Of a stretch of 64,000 nt of DNA, positions 24,410 through 32,033 are shown piece by piece. The stretch is from a virus. Made by a program: the position numbers and the translations under genes. The notes under the pieces are model-generated. The model saw only the letters and a list, made by a program, of their open reading frames with translations, searched no databases and was not told where the DNA came from. The stretch spans positions 84,844 to 148,843 of the IMG/VR virus record IMGVR_UViG_3300044911_002208. One strand, given 5' to 3'. How positions within the stretch are numbered: the first letter of the stretch is position 1; every line of letters begins with the position of its first letter.

Positions 24410-25819
24410 TCACATAAGGTTCTTGATTTGAACTCTTCTGTAGTAACGGTTTGCGTTAACTTGAAGTCTGCCGAGACCTTGAGTGGTTCCTTCAGCAAAT
24501 GGGTTAGCAACAAGACCGTATCTGGTCTTAAAGCCAATCTTAGGCTGGAAGGTGTTCTCACCAACGGCACGAACCATTTGGAGAGGAACGTAAGGGCAAT
24601 AGAACAGACCTGCATCATAAGGGGAAGAACCCTTATAACCAACAACGTAGTACTGGTTAGCAGATACGTTTGCTGAATATGGATCGATATATACGCGGAA
24701 CTTACCGAGAAGAACACCAGCGAAGGTGTTACCAGTGTCGTCAACGTTGAGGTTTGCATTCAGAGCAGGGGTGTAATCTAGTACACCAGCCATGCTGAGA
24801 GCAGAAGCAACGTCAGCAGAACACATGATAACGTTACCCTTACCTCTACGAGTTCTTTGTGCGATTGCGTTAGCATCACGCTCGATCTGGAAGAGGAGAC
24901 CCTTGAACTTCTCAACTGACCAACGACCGTTGGAGTCAACGTCAAGGTCAAATACACCAGCGGTAGCAGTGTTAACAGCAGCACCTTGCTCAGCAACCTT
25001 ATAGATGGTTCTGATAACTTCTCTGTTGATCTCAGCGAGGATCTCAGTAGAGAGAATGTTAGCAAGTTCTGCTTCTGCGTTTAGACCGTGGATTGCCTTG
25101 AGGTCTTGTGCGAGTTCTAAGGAGTACTCAGCTTTGAGTGCTCTTGACTTTGCTTCAACGAGGACTTTCTCGATTGAGAATGCCATTTCGTTAAACTGGT
25201 TCTCAGCACCGTTACCGAGATTCTCAGAATCTCCAGTGAACATACCCTGACCAACGTTATAACCAGCAGAACCAGTGGATGCACCAGTACCAACAGGGTT
25301 AAGAAGACCTGGGTTTGAACCATACTGGGTAGTAGTACCCATACCAGCAGTAACGTCAGATGCTGCGGTTAGACCGATACCAGAATTCTGACCAGAGAAT
25401 GCAGTATCTGCTTCGTTGAACAGGGATTCGGTGCCAGACTGATCGTTGTAGCGTGAACGCATTGCAAAGATGAGTCCAGTAGGACCGCTCATTGGCTGAA
25501 CACCAGCAAGATCATATGCAACTAAGTTAGGCATTGCACGTCTGATCAGAGAGATCAGAACGGGGTCAAAACCTGCTACAGGACCACCTGCAGTTGCGGA
25601 ACCTGAAAAACCACCAGATGCACCAGCAGCATTACCTGCATTGGTTGGGGTTTCGGTTAATAGACCATTTGAGAAAGCAGATTGCTCTCTTAAGAATTTT
25701 TCTTGGTTTTCGAGCAGGACAGCGGTTACAGCTCTTCTATGTGAATCTTTGATAGGATCAAGACCATCATAGTCGAGAAGTGGTGCCCACTTTTCCTGCA
25801 GATGCTCGGATTGGAACAT
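24410..25819 (-). CDS. 23: Major capsid protein gp23
   Basis: This 469-residue protein is the hexameric shell subunit of T4-like heads. It is recognised by 'LISLIRRAMPNLVAYDLAGVQPMSGPTGLIFAMRSRY' near residues 87-124 and 'KAEYSLELAQDLKAIHGLNAEAELANILSTEI' further on. A likely gp21 cleavage site is after Glu56 in 'GLLTE', matching the L/I-x-E rule and close to T4's cut after residue 65. Higher GC and regular codon use set it apart from its neighbours, as expected for a very highly expressed gene. The start has an AAAAAGG ribosome-binding site. Confidence 0.97.
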   Translation of the reverse strand: MFQSEHLQEKWAPLLDYDGLDPIKDSHRRAVTAVLLENQEKFLREQSAFSNGLLTETPTNAGNAAGASGGFSGSATAGGPVAGFDPVLISLIRRAMPNLVAYDLAGVQPMSGPTGLIFAMRSRYNDQSGTESLFNEADTAFSGQNSGIGLTAASDVTAGMGTTTQYGSNPGLLNPVGTGASTGSAGYNVGQGMFTGDSENLGNGAENQFNEMAFSIEKVLVEAKSRALKAEYSLELAQDLKAIHGLNAEAELANILSTEILAEINREVIRTIYKVAEQGAAVNTATAGVFDLDVDSNGRWSVEKFKGLLFQIERDANAIAQRTRRGKGNVIMCSADVASALSMAGVLDYTPALNANLNVDDTGNTFAGVLLGKFRVYIDPYSANVSANQYYVVGYKGSSPYDAGLFYCPYVPLQMVRAVGENTFQPKIGFKTRYGLVANPFAEGTTQGLGRLQVNANRYYRRVQIKNLM

Positions 25820-25873
25820 TTGCTTTTTACCTTTTTCTAAGTGTAATTGTGTTTTATTTGAATAATATTAAAT

Positions 25874-27100
25874 TCACTTTTTAGCAACTGCTGAAAGAGT
25901 TCTCAGGTAAGCATTCATCGAATCTGAGTGATACTCAGTTGCAACGTCTACTCCTTCAGAAAGTGTTTCAGTTTTTGCCTGTGGAGATGTAGATCTTGAA
26001 GGGAAGTATGATTCCTTCAAAGTCTCCAATTTCTCACGATATTCTGCGTCACCTTCAAACTCAACACTTTCGGCAAGTGAAGCGAGCTTCTCTTTCTGAG
26101 ATAGTGCTAGACCTTCAGAAATTTCATCAAAGATTCCATTTGCAACCGACTCTGCGAGACGATTGTTTAGATGGATATTTTTCTCAATTTGCTCGTTGAG
26201 TTTTGTCTCCATGTCATCAAGTTTTTCTACCATGCTCTCTAACACATCATATTTATCTTCAGGGATTGATACATAATGTTCTTCAAAAAGACCTCTCATT
26301 CCTTGAAGGAATGATTCGGTCATTTCGGTCTTGAGACCGTGCTCAATTGCTAATTCGTTTTCTGAAATCCACTCTTCAGAAACATACTCAAGGTAAGAAT
26401 CAATTCTTTCCTCAAGTGATGCCTTAATAGCATCTACTTCTTCAATAAGTCTCTGCTCATATTGAACTTCAAGTTCTTCCTTGATTTCAGAGACTTTTGA
26501 TCTGAGTGCAGATTCAAAAACTACTTTTGCTTTTTCTTTAAACTCTTCGGAGAGTTCTTCTTCATCGCCAGTATTTAAAAGAGCATTGACATCTTCTTCG
26601 ATGTCAAACTCTTCTTTCTTCATTTTCTTGTCTTCCTCTTCCTCTTCCTCATCATCTTCCTCTTCTTCCTCTTCCTCTTCTTCGTCTTCTTCTTCTTTAG
26701 AAGCTTCAGAAACTACTTCTTCTTCAATTTCTTCATCAAATTCATTATCTTCTTCAATTTCTTCTTCAATTAGATCTTCGTCTTCTAGATCCTCATCTTC
26801 CTTTACTGCTTCACTTTTTTTAAGACCCTTCATTGGATCAGCAGCCTTAGCACCTTTATTTACAATATTTTTTACTTGTTGTAAAGTTTTTCCTGGAGTC
26901 TTTAACTCTGCAGAGCTATCGTCAGAACGATAGTTTTCTGGAGTAGGACCACCAAGATCTTCCCAGCTGCCAGTTTGGCCAGCAACTGCTCCAGGTGCTA
27001 GCTTCTGCATTGCATCCCCTGCCTTTGCACCAGCATTGACAGCGGTTCTGGATTGCTTAGTGCCTGCTTCCATTTCTTGTAAATTTTTACCACGAGACAT
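25874..27100 (-). CDS. 22: Prohead scaffold core protein gp22
   Basis: This 408-residue protein is encoded between protease gp21 and capsid gp23, the gp22 position. It is highly acidic and helical, as scaffolds are. Residues about 110-165 include an almost pure Glu/Asp tract, longer than in T4 gp22 (269 residues in total). The second half ('EEDVNALLNTGDEEELSEEF', 'ESMVEKLDDMETKLNEQIEK') is coiled-coil-like. The first 100 residues contain two repeated 'K-x-L-Q-x-x-x-x-x-x-x-x-G-A-K-A-x-D-x-M' units. It is expected to be digested by gp21 during maturation. Confidence 0.88.
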   Translation of the reverse strand: MSRGKNLQEMEAGTKQSRTAVNAGAKAGDAMQKLAPGAVAGQTGSWEDLGGPTPENYRSDDSSAELKTPGKTLQQVKNIVNKGAKAADPMKGLKKSEAVKEDEDLEDEDLIEEEIEEDNEFDEEIEEEVVSEASKEEEDEEEEEEEEEDDEEEEEEDKKMKKEEFDIEEDVNALLNTGDEEELSEEFKEKAKVVFESALRSKVSEIKEELEVQYEQRLIEEVDAIKASLEERIDSYLEYVSEEWISENELAIEHGLKTEMTESFLQGMRGLFEEHYVSIPEDKYDVLESMVEKLDDMETKLNEQIEKNIHLNNRLAESVANGIFDEISEGLALSQKEKLASLAESVEFEGDAEYREKLETLKESYFPSRSTSPQAKTETLSEGVDVATEYHSDSMNAYLRTLSAVAKK

Positions 27101-27136
27101 TTGAACTCTCCGATTAACCTTTATTAATTTAATCTA

Positions 27137-27148
27137 TATTTATTTATT
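27137..27148 (-). promoter_or_regulatory. Tandem late promoter motif before gp22
   Basis: The minus strand reads AATAAATAAATA, which contains two overlapping matches to NATAAATA. They lie 37-48 bases before the gp22 start, in the gap after gp21. Confidence 0.65.
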
Positions 27149-27167
27149 AAAATCTAAATTTAAGATA

Positions 27168-27818
27168 TTATAATGAATTTAAAAATTCATTAAATAACTC
27201 AATTTTATTCTCTTCTAGTCTTCTTTGTTCAACCAAATTATTAATTTTTCTTCTGGTGTTTTCTGCGAGTTTTTCGCGGAGAATTCCACCATCCCAAATC
27301 CATTCTTTGCCTTCCATAATGCCTTGAACAAAAGCATCAGGTGCAGAAGGATCAGCAACAATATCAGCTGCAGTTGCAAGCATGAAGTCTTCACCAACTT
27401 CTTTATATCCTTTATTGTTTTCTCTTAGAGAACCAATACCACGGGATGAAACACCAAGAGTTACCCCATCCTTAAGAAGAGATGCTGCAATTTTTCCCAT
27501 TGGAGTTGATAAGATTTGTGCCTTACCTACAAAATTATTACCACTTTGCTTTAATTCAGTAATTTTATGAGAAACTCTATCGAGATTTACTGTAGGACCA
27601 TCTGGATGACCAAGTTCTCCTAATGCCCTACCTTTTTTAACATAATTTTCATTATAACGATTTACTTCTCTTTCCATAATCGAAAAAGGATACATTCTAC
27701 CATTACGATTAACTGTTTCGCTTTGGAGGAATACACCTTGGATATACATTTGTTTTTTACCACCAACATCTTCGGTGATAAGTTCTACCTTTTCGATTTC
27801 TTCTCTGATAAGTTTCAT
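27168..27818 (-). CDS. 21: Prohead protease gp21
   Basis: This 216-residue serine protease cleaves scaffold and capsid proteins during head maturation. The catalytic His is in 'GELGHP' (His71) and the Ser in 'GVSSRG' (about 124-125), the standard pair for the T4 gp21/herpes assemblin clan. The start 'MKLIREEIEKVELITED' and the length (T4: 212) match. Its cutting rule (after I/L-x-E) is used to interpret the leaders of two small proteins in this window. Confidence 0.94.
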   Translation of the reverse strand: MKLIREEIEKVELITEDVGGKKQMYIQGVFLQSETVNRNGRMYPFSIMEREVNRYNENYVKKGRALGELGHPDGPTVNLDRVSHKITELKQSGNNFVGKAQILSTPMGKIAASLLKDGVTLGVSSRGIGSLRENNKGYKEVGEDFMLATAADIVADPSAPDAFVQGIMEGKEWIWDGGILREKLAENTRRKINNLVEQRRLEENKIELFNEFLNSL

Positions 27819-27823
27819 TTTTC

Positions 27824-28093
27824 TTAGTTAGTAAATCCTACTTTTGTTACTTTTATAGATGATGCTGAAGCCCAGATAATATCAGTGGGTAATTTTTGTA
27901 TAAATTCAACAGCACCAGATGGTAAAGTAAATGAATAAGATGCACTCGCCCCAACAGATGCTGAAATTGCAATTGTAGTTGCTGCACCAGCTCCATTATA
28001 TAATCTTACGCATGTTGCAGAAAGTATACTTGTTCCAGCACCAGAAGAAGTTGCTAAATCAGTTTCTATAGAAAGTGGTTTTGTTACTTGCAT
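27824..28093 (-). CDS. Small structural protein, probably head-associated
   Basis: This 89-residue Ala/Ser/Thr-rich all-beta protein (SILSATCVRLYNGAGAATTIAIS..., 'LPSGAVEFIQKLPTDII') lies between gp21 and a 516-residue structural protein. No named family was recognised. The pattern of a short strand, 'VRLYN' and 'TLPSGAVEFIQK' resembles small decoration or accessory proteins in other marine phages. A late promoter motif precedes it. Confidence 0.5.
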   Translation of the reverse strand: MQVTKPLSIETDLATSSGAGTSILSATCVRLYNGAGAATTIAISASVGASASYSFTLPSGAVEFIQKLPTDIIWASASSIKVTKVGFTN

Positions 28094-28119
28094 TATTATA
28101 TAATAAAGACTTTATTAGT

Positions 28120-28127
28120 TATTTATT
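28120..28127 (-). promoter_or_regulatory. Late promoter motif (AATAAATA)
   Basis: The NATAAATA match on the minus strand is 27 bases upstream of the 89-residue structural gene and would also serve gp21. It sits in the gap immediately before the end of the 516-residue gene. Confidence 0.6.
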
Positions 28128-28129
28128 AA

Positions 28130-29680
28130 TTATCTCTGTTCAATCCAGTTCAATACTGCAAGTGCTTTTTTGTTAGTATTAGGACTTGCACAAACAAGAG
28201 TGTAAATGTCACTGATTGTCCCAATACCAGACCTTCCAAGTTGTAAGTCTGCAAGTCTATCAATATCTGTTAAAGAAGAACCACCAGAAATAGTAAATCC
28301 AGAAAGAATATCTCTACCGTTAGAATATGAAGTTGCAGAAATATCATACTGAGCAAATGAATCTGGATTTGCGTGATTTATCCAGTTTGCACCAGTTAAT
28401 GTTGCATTCTCTAAAAGTTTCCAATACACATTAGTATTATCATTCGTTACTGCTTGTAAAGATCTCAAAAGTAATACTGCTTGTAATGCGGTTGGTTTAA
28501 GTCGCAAACTTATGATGGGATAAAATGTATCTGCAAGTGTCATCGTAGTTCCCGTGATGGTATTAGACTGACTTACAAGTGCTCCAAGTTTTTCTGGCTC
28601 TCCCTCTTGAATAAGTGAATTAGAACCCTGATAAAGGTAATGAGTTCCTGCAACACCAGTAATATTCTCAATCTCAAGACGAATTGGGAGGAATGGTGTA
28701 GAACACCAAACAAAATTATTGGTGTTTGAATTAATAAAGGAATGACTCCTAACAGTCTTACCACCCATTAACCAATCGAAATTTACAGTTCCTGCACCAT
28801 ACCACTCATAAGCAATAGAAATCATCTGTTGTTTGATTGGATCTGCAATTACACCAGATGGTCCATTACCATCAAACTTATCACCATTCCAACCTTCTCT
28901 ACCAATTCTTATTTCTGTGGTGATACCTGTTGTAGTGGTGCGAATTACATACGAATATGTTCCTCCATTATCCTCAAAATAAGCACCATTATTATCATCA
29001 AACAATCCAAATCTTCTACGAATACCTACCTGTGGATTATCAAGACGAACTGCAAATGCAAGTGTCGATCCTCTGCCAGGGATGTATCTCATTACATTCT
29101 TGGTTTGTCTGATAACTTTACTTCCAGTAGTAACACCTACTTGCATAACCACATTACTGGAATATTGGTTCCAGGTTGCGGTTCCAACTCCAACTATTCT
29201 TTCATCCCAAACATCAGTCTCTTTACCATACTGGAAAGTATTAAAGAAAACTGTTTGGAAAGGAGAAACTTTTAATCTATTACTATCTGTTTGATTTCCA
29301 AAAGTTGCTGTTACTGGAAATGGATTTGTGGTGCTGACTGGTGAATTATTGAGGTTGATTGATACTTGCCCAGTAGTTCCAATACTTACAGTATTCAGTA
29401 ATGTTGAAATACCGACTGGGAGATATGGAACTGTTAATGTGCTACTGGTTCCTACTTCTACTAGATGAGAATGAATTGGATTTTCTGGTGTACTTGTAAC
29501 AGTTACTATTCCAGGAATACTAATATCACCATTAATTGTAATGCTAGAACTTCCAAGAGATACTGGAAATGGATTGTCAACACTAACTGGTTGACCATCT
29601 TTAGTTGCAATATTATTAACTTCAAATAAAGATCTCTCTTGATTTAGATAATCTTGATTTTGTATATTCCACTGAGCCAT
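28130..29680 (-). CDS. Structural protein, head or fibre-like (516 aa)
   Basis: ATG 29680 (MAQWNIQNQDYLNQERSLFEV) is preferred to a TTG two codons earlier. The N-terminal 140 residues are repetitive beta ('DNPFPVSLGSSSITINGDIS', 'TTNPFPVTATFG') as in fibre shafts. The middle has a lectin-like sandwich pattern ('FAVRLDNPQVGIRRRFGLFDDNNGAYF', 'ISIAYEWYGAGTVNF'). No exact family was recognised. Its position among head genes suggests an outer head fibre or decoration that could contact carbohydrate (inference). Confidence 0.5.
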   Translation of the reverse strand: MAQWNIQNQDYLNQERSLFEVNNIATKDGQPVSVDNPFPVSLGSSSITINGDISIPGIVTVTSTPENPIHSHLVEVGTSSTLTVPYLPVGISTLLNTVSIGTTGQVSINLNNSPVSTTNPFPVTATFGNQTDSNRLKVSPFQTVFFNTFQYGKETDVWDERIVGVGTATWNQYSSNVVMQVGVTTGSKVIRQTKNVMRYIPGRGSTLAFAVRLDNPQVGIRRRFGLFDDNNGAYFEDNGGTYSYVIRTTTTGITTEIRIGREGWNGDKFDGNGPSGVIADPIKQQMISIAYEWYGAGTVNFDWLMGGKTVRSHSFINSNTNNFVWCSTPFLPIRLEIENITGVAGTHYLYQGSNSLIQEGEPEKLGALVSQSNTITGTTMTLADTFYPIISLRLKPTALQAVLLLRSLQAVTNDNTNVYWKLLENATLTGANWINHANPDSFAQYDISATSYSNGRDILSGFTISGGSSLTDIDRLADLQLGRSGIGTISDIYTLVCASPNTNKKALAVLNWIEQR

Positions 29681-29682
29681 TA

Positions 29683-30003
29683 TCAATCAATCCATTCTAA
29701 TTTTGAGGGGTGATATCTTTGTACGTTTTTAATGTTAAAGTTCTTTTCTTCTGCTGGATAAATCTGATGAACAATTGCTCCAGGATATTGTCTTTGAAGT
29801 TGCTCACCTAAATCCTGTTTTGAGGGCAATCCAGATTTGGTTACTAATTCCAATCTATACAAGTTTCCTTGCCACATAACATCAGCAACATAGTTTTCTC
29901 CTACTTGCTGAGGTTGTTCTGTTTCGGAATTAATATAAAGATTTCCAGTAAAATCACCAGCAATATTAACTGATTCAGATATAAATTGCTTGAATGATTT
30001 CAT
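29683..30003 (-). CDS. Small head protein with capsid-targeting leader (106 aa)
   Basis: This 106-residue protein begins MKSFKQFISE, a close match to the T4 capsid-targeting sequence MKTYQEFIAE, with a gp21-type I-S-E cut expected after residue 10. Residues about 40-85 ('VADVMWQGNLYRLELV', 'LPSKQDLGEQLQRQYPGAIV') form a small domain that also occurs near residue 430 of the 585-residue protein at 40634-42391. It is encoded in the head cluster. A packaged internal protein or core component is the best guess. Confidence 0.6.
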   Translation of the reverse strand: MKSFKQFISESVNIAGDFTGNLYINSETEQPQQVGENYVADVMWQGNLYRLELVTKSGLPSKQDLGEQLQRQYPGAIVHQIYPAEEKNFNIKNVQRYHPSKLEWID

Positions 30004-30004
30004 A

Positions 30005-30163
30005 TCATCCTACCTCTTCTTGATTCCCAAATAATGAATTTCCTGCTGTAGGTCTTAATGCCTCAATTCTTTCTGCAGATTTGGCAAAAAGAAGTTCTTT
30101 AATTTTATCGCTGACTTGTGATGGCGATTCATCAGAGATAATCATATCTAAAAGTTCGTCCAT
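30005..30163 (-). CDS. Putative prohead core protein gp67/gp68-like (52 aa)
   Basis: ATG 30163 opens a 52-residue frame (MDELLDMIISDESPSQVSDKIKELLFAKSAERI...). Short proteins with this 'DESPS-x-x-S-D-K-I-K' pattern lie between gp20 and gp21 in T4-like cyanophages, where T4 has core genes 67 and 68. A late promoter motif ends 24 bases upstream. The gene is too short for a firm homology call. Confidence 0.55.
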   Translation of the reverse strand: MDELLDMIISDESPSQVSDKIKELLFAKSAERIEALRPTAGNSLFGNQEEVG

Positions 30164-30186
30164 TTTTTAATCATTTAATTCTGTTA

Positions 30187-30201
30187 TATTTATGATAAAT
30201 A
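30187..30201. promoter_or_regulatory. Palindromic two-way late promoter
   Basis: The sequence TATTTATGATAAATA is symmetric about its central G. It gives CATAAATA on the minus strand (30194-30187), in front of the 52-residue core gene. It gives GATAAATA on the plus strand (30194-30201), 24 bases before the first radical SAM start. Both fit NATAAATA. Confidence 0.65.
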
Positions 30202-30224
30202 CAACATACATAAAGTTCAATGAA

Positions 30225-32033
30225 ATGAAAAACATATATTTATTTCAACCACAATATTCTGTAGAAGTTAGAAAACAAGAAAATTATTGGATACCATATA
30301 GTGTTGGATGTATTTGGAGTTATTGTAATCAATTTGATGAAGTAAAAAATAATTTTATTTTAAAGGATATAATTTTTAAAAGAGAACATCCAGATAAAAT
30401 ATTAGAAAGATTGGATAATCCTGTTTTATGTGGATTTAGTTGTTATATTTGGAATGAACAGTATTGTCTAGGAATAGCTAAACTAGTAAAAGAAAAATTT
30501 CCAAATTGCATTATTGAATTTGGTGGACCTCAAGCATCTAAAAAAATGCAAGAGGAGAATGATTTTATTGATACTGTAATAATTTCTGAGGGGGAAGAAA
30601 ACTTTTTAGATATACTTAAATCTATTACAGAAAACAAAGAAATAAAAAAATATTACGAAAGAACTAGATTATCTACACTGGATTATCCTAGTCCATATCA
30701 ATCTAATATTTTTAGTAAAATAATCGAGGAAAATCCAAATGTAATTTGGGCTGCAACTATAGAAACAAATCGAGGTTGCCCTCATAGATGTACTTTTTGT
30801 GATTGGGGTGGAACTACTATGAGTAAAGTAGATCACTTTGATATAAAAAGAGTTGAAGATGATATTACTTGGATAAAAAATAATAATATTGGATACTTAT
30901 TTGTTGCTGATGCTAATTTTGGAATGTATAAGGAGCGAGATATACTTATAGCAGAGATAATCAGAGACAAATTAAAAGAAACCAATGTTGGTGACGTTGT
31001 TTTACAATTTGCTAAGAATTCAACAGAAGCAGTATTTAAAATTGCAAAAATACTTGAAGAACATTGTCTTAGGGGAATAACAATTAGCGTTCAAAGTATG
31101 AATCAACCAACTTTGAAGGCTATTAAGAGAAAGAATCTTCATATAAATGATTTGACTAATCATATGAGAATGAGTCAAGAATATGGAGTTAAAACATATA
31201 CTGAACTGATTTTGCCATTACCCGAGGAAACTTTAGAAACTTGGAAAGACGGATTATCTAAAGTTTTGGAGTGTGGTCAACACGAATCGATTGATGTTTG
31301 GTTCTGCCAATTATTTGGTAATAGTGAATTGGGAAGTGAATTCTCTAGAAAGATGCACGGAATTGAAACAGTAAAGGCGTATGACTATATTTCATTCACT
31401 AATCCTAAGGAATATCATGGATTCAAAGAAATTGTTGAGATAGTTAATAAAACTAATTCAATGGCAACTTCGGAATTAATTGAAAGTTATTTGTATGCTT
31501 GGACAGTAATACAATTCCATATAAATGGATATGCTCAACTAATAGCAAAATATCTTTTTTACAATAAAAATATAACTTATAGGATGTTTTATGATGAAAT
31601 ATTTGAAAAGGTTCAAACTGACAACGGAATAATTGGTAAATATTTTCAAAAATTAAAGTTCGATGTAAAAAATTACTTAACAGAGGGAATTTTACCAGAT
31701 AATAAAAGTGGACATTCATTAGAATTTAATTCTCCTAATGATTTTTCATTTTTTATGAATAATAGGAATGAAGTATTTGCCTTAATTGATAAATCTCTGG
31801 TAAAATTTGGTGGTATAACTAATGAATTTTGGGATCTTCAAAAAAACTTTGTTTATGACTCTGAGGTAGATTATCCTATTACTATTCCTTCTTCTGTTGA
31901 TACAACAACATGGGAAGATAAACCAACAAGTTTAATGGTTTCAAATAAAAGAGATGAGTCAATACGAAATGATTTTTGGGTTTTAAGAAGAAAGGGATTA
32001 CTAAAAAATACTGTATCTAAAATTGATGAATGA
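30225..32033 (+). CDS. B12-binding-type radical SAM protein 1
   Basis: This 602-residue enzyme-like protein is on the strand opposite to its neighbours. Residues 1-140 resemble a cobalamin-binding Rossmann domain of class B radical SAM enzymes ('CIIEFGGPQAS', 'IDTVIISEGEENF'), without the DxHxxG motif. The radical SAM core has C185-x3-C189-x2-C192 for the 4Fe-4S cluster, in 'NRGCPHRCTFCDWGG', and 'TYTELILPLPEETLETW' downstream. The start is ATG 30225 because it aligns with the MKNIYLFQPQYSVE start of the paralogue; an earlier ATG at 30192 lies on the promoter. The substrate is unknown. The stop overlaps the next start (ATGA). Confidence 0.85.
   Translation: MKNIYLFQPQYSVEVRKQENYWIPYSVGCIWSYCNQFDEVKNNFILKDIIFKREHPDKILERLDNPVLCGFSCYIWNEQYCLGIAKLVKEKFPNCIIEFGGPQASKKMQEENDFIDTVIISEGEENFLDILKSITENKEIKKYYERTRLSTLDYPSPYQSNIFSKIIEENPNVIWAATIETNRGCPHRCTFCDWGGTTMSKVDHFDIKRVEDDITWIKNNNIGYLFVADANFGMYKERDILIAEIIRDKLKETNVGDVVLQFAKNSTEAVFKIAKILEEHCLRGITISVQSMNQPTLKAIKRKNLHINDLTNHMRMSQEYGVKTYTELILPLPEETLETWKDGLSKVLECGQHESIDVWFCQLFGNSELGSEFSRKMHGIETVKAYDYISFTNPKEYHGFKEIVEIVNKTNSMATSELIESYLYAWTVIQFHINGYAQLIAKYLFYNKNITYRMFYDEIFEKVQTDNGIIGKYFQKLKFDVKNYLTEGILPDNKSGHSLEFNSPNDFSFFMNNRNEVFALIDKSLVKFGGITNEFWDLQKNFVYDSEVDYPITIPSSVDTTTWEDKPTSLMVSNKRDESIRNDFWVLRRKGLLKNTVSKIDE

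Noticed and set aside
26481-26933. Plus-strand poly-serine frame
   Set aside because: It is the mirror of the Glu/Asp tract in gp22 and has no independent support.
30192-30224. Earlier ATG for radical SAM protein 1
   Set aside because: It lies within the late promoter, adds 11 residues with no match in the paralogue, and the two proteins align exactly from ATG 30225.
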